The notes beneath the pieces were generated by a model. The model worked only from the letters and a program-made list of their open reading frames with translations. It made no database searches and was not told where the DNA came from. From Candidatus Nomurabacteria bacterium (GTDB lineage Bacteria > Patescibacteriota > Minisyncoccia > Phycocordibacterales > UBA10002), in contig CALQZP010000045.1 of NCBI GenBank assembly GCA_943349725.1, positions 1 through 8,201 of the forward strand: a stretch of 8,201 nucleotides of DNA, written 5' to 3'. The position numbers and the translations under genes are program-made. Positions 6,063 through 8,201 of the stretch are shown piece by piece (the first letter of the stretch is position 1; each line of letters begins with the position of its first letter).

Positions 6063-6989
6063 TTAACTTGAGGTGTAGAGTAGATAGCTACCGATAATAA
6101 TAATCAAAATTGATGAAAACTTATGGATCACATGTTTTCGGGATATTTTTTCCATAGAAATGTGGGGGAAGAATATTGTTAGGCAAATTCCGCCGATAAA
6201 AACGAAAAGTGGCTGGTAGCTACTCACAACAAGGACAAGAGCAACGGGGGCCAGGAGTGTAGCGAAGTTGTTTGCCAGGTTACCTGCTATATATAATAAC
6301 TCGCTTGCGATATTAAGTGAAAGAATTTTGGTCCCCACTCCCTTGAACATTGAGAAAAAATCTCGGCGGAACTTTTTTACGAAAAAGAGCAAAGCGACTC
6401 CGCACAAAACCAAACTCACATACTGCCAGAAGACGGAAACCCAGAAACTTTCGGAGATTGCTACTTTTTTGAACAGCGTGTCGTGAAGTGCGAACAAAAA
6501 TGAAGAAAACGTGATAAGGACAAGAACTCGTTTCTTTAGGACGACTTTGTTGTCTACGTCAATTTCTATCGCAAGTACGACAATACCGAACAACACAAGT
6601 AGCGAAGCAAGAATTTGCGAAGTACTAAGCGATTCCCCAAGGATGGCGTAACCGAGAACGTAACCGAAAACCGGAACCATTTGAAATAACGGTACAACAA
6701 TCGAAGCTTCTTCCTCCTGCATTCCCTCAAGATAGAAATAAAATGCTCCCGCGCTCAACAGACCCACAAAGATCAGGGTTAGTAGGTCCGTCTTTGTAAT
6801 TGAAAAAATTTCGGAATGAAAAAAGTAAATTATGAAGGGTAATACCAGGATCGACGAAAGTGCGGAAAATATTAGGAGTGCTCCAACACCTCGGTCGCCA
6901 AGGTATTTGGACAACATATACTTGTCTATGTGGTTAACCACACTCCAGAGGAGTGGGGCGACCAAGGCGATAAGAAACCAGTCTGACAT
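6063..6989 (-). CDS. EamA/DMT-superfamily membrane transporter
   Basis: EamA-type proteins are ten-helix inner-membrane carriers that export or exchange small metabolites; the substrate cannot be read from sequence. The 308-residue product is the usual length and consists of two halves of about five helices each. The first half has the family pattern at 94-122: EASIVVPLFQMVPVFGYVLG followed by YAILGESLS, including the glutamate of the GE motif. The second half is more divergent and lacks a clear copy of that signature. The ATG at 6989 is supported by an in-frame TAA only three bases upstream, which excludes a longer protein. No Shine-Dalgarno sequence is present. The start follows an eight-codon ORF with its own -10 element, and the kinase gene follows after 5 bases, making a two-gene unit. 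Confidence 0.88.
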   Translation of the reverse strand: MSDWFLIALVAPLLWSVVNHIDKYMLSKYLGDRGVGALLIFSALSSILVLPFIIYFFHSEIFSITKTDLLTLIFVGLLSAGAFYFYLEGMQEEEASIVVPLFQMVPVFGYVLGYAILGESLSTSQILASLLVLFGIVVLAIEIDVDNKVVLKKRVLVLITFSSFLFALHDTLFKKVAISESFWVSVFWQYVSLVLCGVALLFFVKKFRRDFFSMFKGVGTKILSLNIASELLYIAGNLANNFATLLAPVALVLVVSSYQPLFVFIGGICLTIFFPHISMEKISRKHVIHKFSSILIIIIGSYLLYTSS

Positions 6990-6992
6990 GAT

Positions 6993-7019
6993 TTATCGGC
7001 TGGGGATAAGAATATTCAT
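6993..7019 (-). CDS. Possible leaderless leader peptide upstream of the transporter
   Basis: An ATG at 7019 opens an eight-codon frame, MNILIPSR, ending in TAA. The stop is three bases before, and in frame with, the ATG of the EamA transporter gene. A TGgTACACT extended -10 ends exactly six bases before this ATG, so a transcript would be expected to begin at its first base. If so, ribosomes loading on the leaderless end would translate the octapeptide and could restart at the transporter ATG. It may instead be an ordinary untranslated leader in which the ATG occurs by chance. Confidence 0.35.
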   Translation of the reverse strand: MNILIPSR

Positions 7020-7025
7020 CGGTAT

Positions 7026-7034
7026 AGTGTACCA
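7026..7034 (-). promoter_or_regulatory. Extended -10 promoter for the transporter-kinase operon
   Basis: The minus strand reads TGGTACACT, an extended -10 with hexamer TACACT. The predicted start is about position 7019, giving a 30-base leader before the transporter ATG. No convincing -35 lies 16-18 bases upstream. It faces away from the agmatinase promoter, with about 70 bases between the two -10 elements. Confidence 0.45.
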
Positions 7035-7101
7035 CAGTGAGGGGATACAGTTCCCTGAGGATATCCAATCAAATGCGAGCGTACACCACCAGCGTGCTAA
7101 A

Positions 7102-7110
7102 TGATATAAT
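7102..7110 (+). promoter_or_regulatory. Extended -10 promoter of the agmatinase gene
   Basis: TGATATAAT is a perfect extended -10 (TGn plus consensus TATAAT at 7105-7110). Transcription would start near 7117 and leave a leader of about 36 bases. Unlike the other promoters here, no start codon sits at the expected +1, so this gene appears to have a normal leader. No good -35 is visible. Confidence 0.6.
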
Positions 7111-7131
7111 AGTAGGGTATTGGAGTAGTTA

Positions 7132-7144
7132 TTAACATAGTTAA
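7132..7144. promoter_or_regulatory. Small palindrome in the agmatinase leader
   Basis: TTAAC-ATA-GTTAA is a perfect 5-bp inverted repeat nine bases before the agmatinase ATG, and TAGTTA is also directly repeated at 7126-7131 and 7138-7143. It could be an operator or a small RNA hairpin affecting initiation, but AT-rich palindromes of this size also arise by chance. Confidence 0.2.
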
Positions 7145-7152
7145 AAATACTA

Positions 7153-8022
7153 ATGACTCAGCATATAGTAAATAGTGAAAACCTGGATCAGTCTGACGTT
7201 CTTCTGATAGGTGTCGGCTATGATGTGACAGCCTCGGGTAGAAAGGGCGCCAGCAAAGGACCAGCATGTATTGTCGAGTCGCTGAATACTCAGCTGGAAT
7301 TTTTTGATCGATTCACCGCGGACGAACCCAATCTCCTGTTCAAAATAGCGTACAAAGACATGGGCGACGTAAATAAGCTCTCTCCCGAGAAAATGGTGGA
7401 GACTGTCTCAAATACGTATTCGCACCATTTACTGCAGGGCCAGTTTATCGTGCTTCTCGGTGGAGAACATTCAGTTACCATTGGAGCGCTTACGGCAATT
7501 GCACAGACAGGGCAATCTTCCGATATAAGTATCGTCCACATTGACGCGCATTTTGATTTAAGAGACAGTGACGCCGACTATAACGACCATTCTCCAAGCC
7601 GATTTGCACATTCGTGTGTAATGAGGAGGGCAAGCGAGCTTGGCTTTTCCGTCACAAGTGTCGGAGTACGCACTGGTTCAAAGGAGGAGTACGCATATGC
7701 AAAAAAGCACATTACCCTTTTTGAGTGGGGTAAAGATAGCATTCCCTCGCACGAGGAAATAATTGCGTCAATAAAGACGAAAAAGGTCTATGTAACCATC
7801 GATGTTGACGGGATTGATCCCTCACACATGCCGGCGACAGGAACGCCCGTTCAGGGTGGACTTGAGTGGAATTATACGGTGGACCTGATTAGGCGAATTT
7901 TTAGTGAAAAAGAGGTTATTGGAAGCGATATTGTTGAAGTAGCTCCAATGAACGAAAGCGCACTCACCGAGTACGGAGCGGCTCAGCTATGCTACCTTAT
8001 GATTTCGGCAAAAATGCATTGA
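7153..8022 (+). CDS. speB: Agmatinase-family ureohydrolase
   Basis: Ureohydrolases use a binuclear manganese centre to release urea from a guanidino substrate; agmatinase yields putrescine in polyamine synthesis. The 289 residues carry all metal-site motifs: LGGEHSVT (His106), VHIDAHFDLRDSD (Asp131, His133, Asp135) and TIDVDGIDPSHMPATGTP (Asp217, Asp219). The loop FAHSCVMRR (His153) and SDIVEVAP (Glu262) match agmatinase-type active sites. The GTPxxGGL segment favours agmatinase over arginase, but guanidinobutyrase or another ureohydrolase is not excluded. The ATG at 7153 matches the family N-terminus and follows a TGATATAAT promoter. GGAG at 7122-7125 is about 27 bases upstream, too far to serve as a Shine-Dalgarno site. 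It is divergent from the transporter gene, and no arginine decarboxylase is present nearby. Confidence 0.88.
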   Translation: MTQHIVNSENLDQSDVLLIGVGYDVTASGRKGASKGPACIVESLNTQLEFFDRFTADEPNLLFKIAYKDMGDVNKLSPEKMVETVSNTYSHHLLQGQFIVLLGGEHSVTIGALTAIAQTGQSSDISIVHIDAHFDLRDSDADYNDHSPSRFAHSCVMRRASELGFSVTSVGVRTGSKEEYAYAKKHITLFEWGKDSIPSHEEIIASIKTKKVYVTIDVDGIDPSHMPATGTPVQGGLEWNYTVDLIRRIFSEKEVIGSDIVEVAPMNESALTEYGAAQLCYLMISAKMH

Positions 8023-8060
8023 AGGAGAACAAGAGCTTTCCCAAGTCAGTATGTAACCCC

Positions 8061-8075
8061 TCACACCCCCTGTGA
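8061..8075. other. Short hairpin after agmatinase
   Basis: TCACA-CCCCC-TGTGA is a perfect 5-bp stem with a 5-base loop, 38 bases after the agmatinase stop. No T-run follows, so it is not a convincing intrinsic terminator. The rest of the 101-base gap (8023-8123) shows only the candidate promoter for the next gene. Confidence 0.25.
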
Positions 8076-8104
8076 ACAGCGCCACGGATTTTACGTTTCA
8101 TCCA

Positions 8105-8113
8105 TGTTAAAAT
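8105..8113 (+). promoter_or_regulatory. Candidate extended -10 for the gene at 8124
   Basis: TGTTAAAAT matches TGn plus TAAAAT (one mismatch to TATAAT). The predicted start is near 8120, only about four bases before the ATG at 8124, so the message would be almost leaderless. No -35 is evident. Confidence 0.4.
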
Positions 8114-8123
8114 GTATGGCGTA

Positions 8124-8201
8124 ATGAGTTTGTCTAACACTGAAATCAAGGCGCGAATGATTGAACTCACAAACCTTCGTAGACTTCACAAAGGAGCGCG
8201 A
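8124..8201 (+). CDS. Start of an unidentified gene, cut by the window end
   Basis: An ATG opens a frame that runs 26 codons to the window edge. The fragment begins MSLSNTEIKARMIELTNLRR and continues with a basic stretch (HKGAR), predicted mostly helical and charged. A near-leaderless -10 upstream supports a real start; there is no Shine-Dalgarno sequence. Too little is visible to name a family. The charged helical style recalls N-termini of some transposases or coiled-coil DNA-binding proteins, but this is only an impression. Confidence 0.5.
   Translation, partial: MSLSNTEIKARMIELTNLRRLHKGAR

Noticed and set aside
8116..8126. ATGGCGTAATG as a two-codon overlapping ORF before the gene at 8124
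   Set aside because: Its ATG would be only two bases after the -10 element, upstream of the predicted transcript start.

Overview
The window looks like a chromosomal segment of a small-genome bacterium, most likely a member of the Patescibacteria/CPR (Parcubacteria-like). This is inferred from three things: compact genes with short gaps, an aspartyl-tRNA synthetase reduced to 469 residues without the usual GAD insertion, and a multi-span histidine kinase with an H-box written as in many Parcubacteria proteins. No rRNA, tRNA or phylogenetic marker is present to prove it.

Layout. From 82 to 6989 everything reads leftward (minus strand). In transcription order these are: an EamA-type transporter (6063-6989), a membrane histidine kinase (4408-6057), trpS (3347-4297), a one-span membrane protein of unknown function (2923-3345), an MntA/HepT (MNT/HEPN) toxin-antitoxin pair (2589-2876 and 2261-2599), aspS (841-2250) and scpA (82-804). 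At about 7020-7150 there is a divergent promoter region. To its right, on the plus strand, lie an agmatinase-family ureohydrolase (7153-8022) and the start of an unidentified gene (8124 to the window end).

How the genes work together. Two aminoacyl-tRNA synthetases (Trp, Asp) flank a toxin-antitoxin module whose characterised relatives act on RNA, including tRNA. ScpA belongs to the SMC condensin complex. The transporter and kinase genes are 5 nt apart and look co-translated. The kinase has no response regulator in the window.

Most notable signal. I see no Shine-Dalgarno sequence at proper spacing before any gene. Instead, scpA, trpS and mntA each have a -10-like hexamer (TATACT, TACTAT, TATTCT) placed exactly six bases before the ATG, twice with the extended TGn. 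This is the geometry expected if transcription starts on the A of the start codon (leaderless mRNA). The same geometry (TGgTACACT, six bases, ATG) sits before an eight-codon ORF that ends three bases ahead of, and in frame with, the EamA transporter, which suggests a leader peptide. Two palindromic repeats built from short AAGTT-like units are also present: one between the kinase and trpS, one in frame inside aspS.
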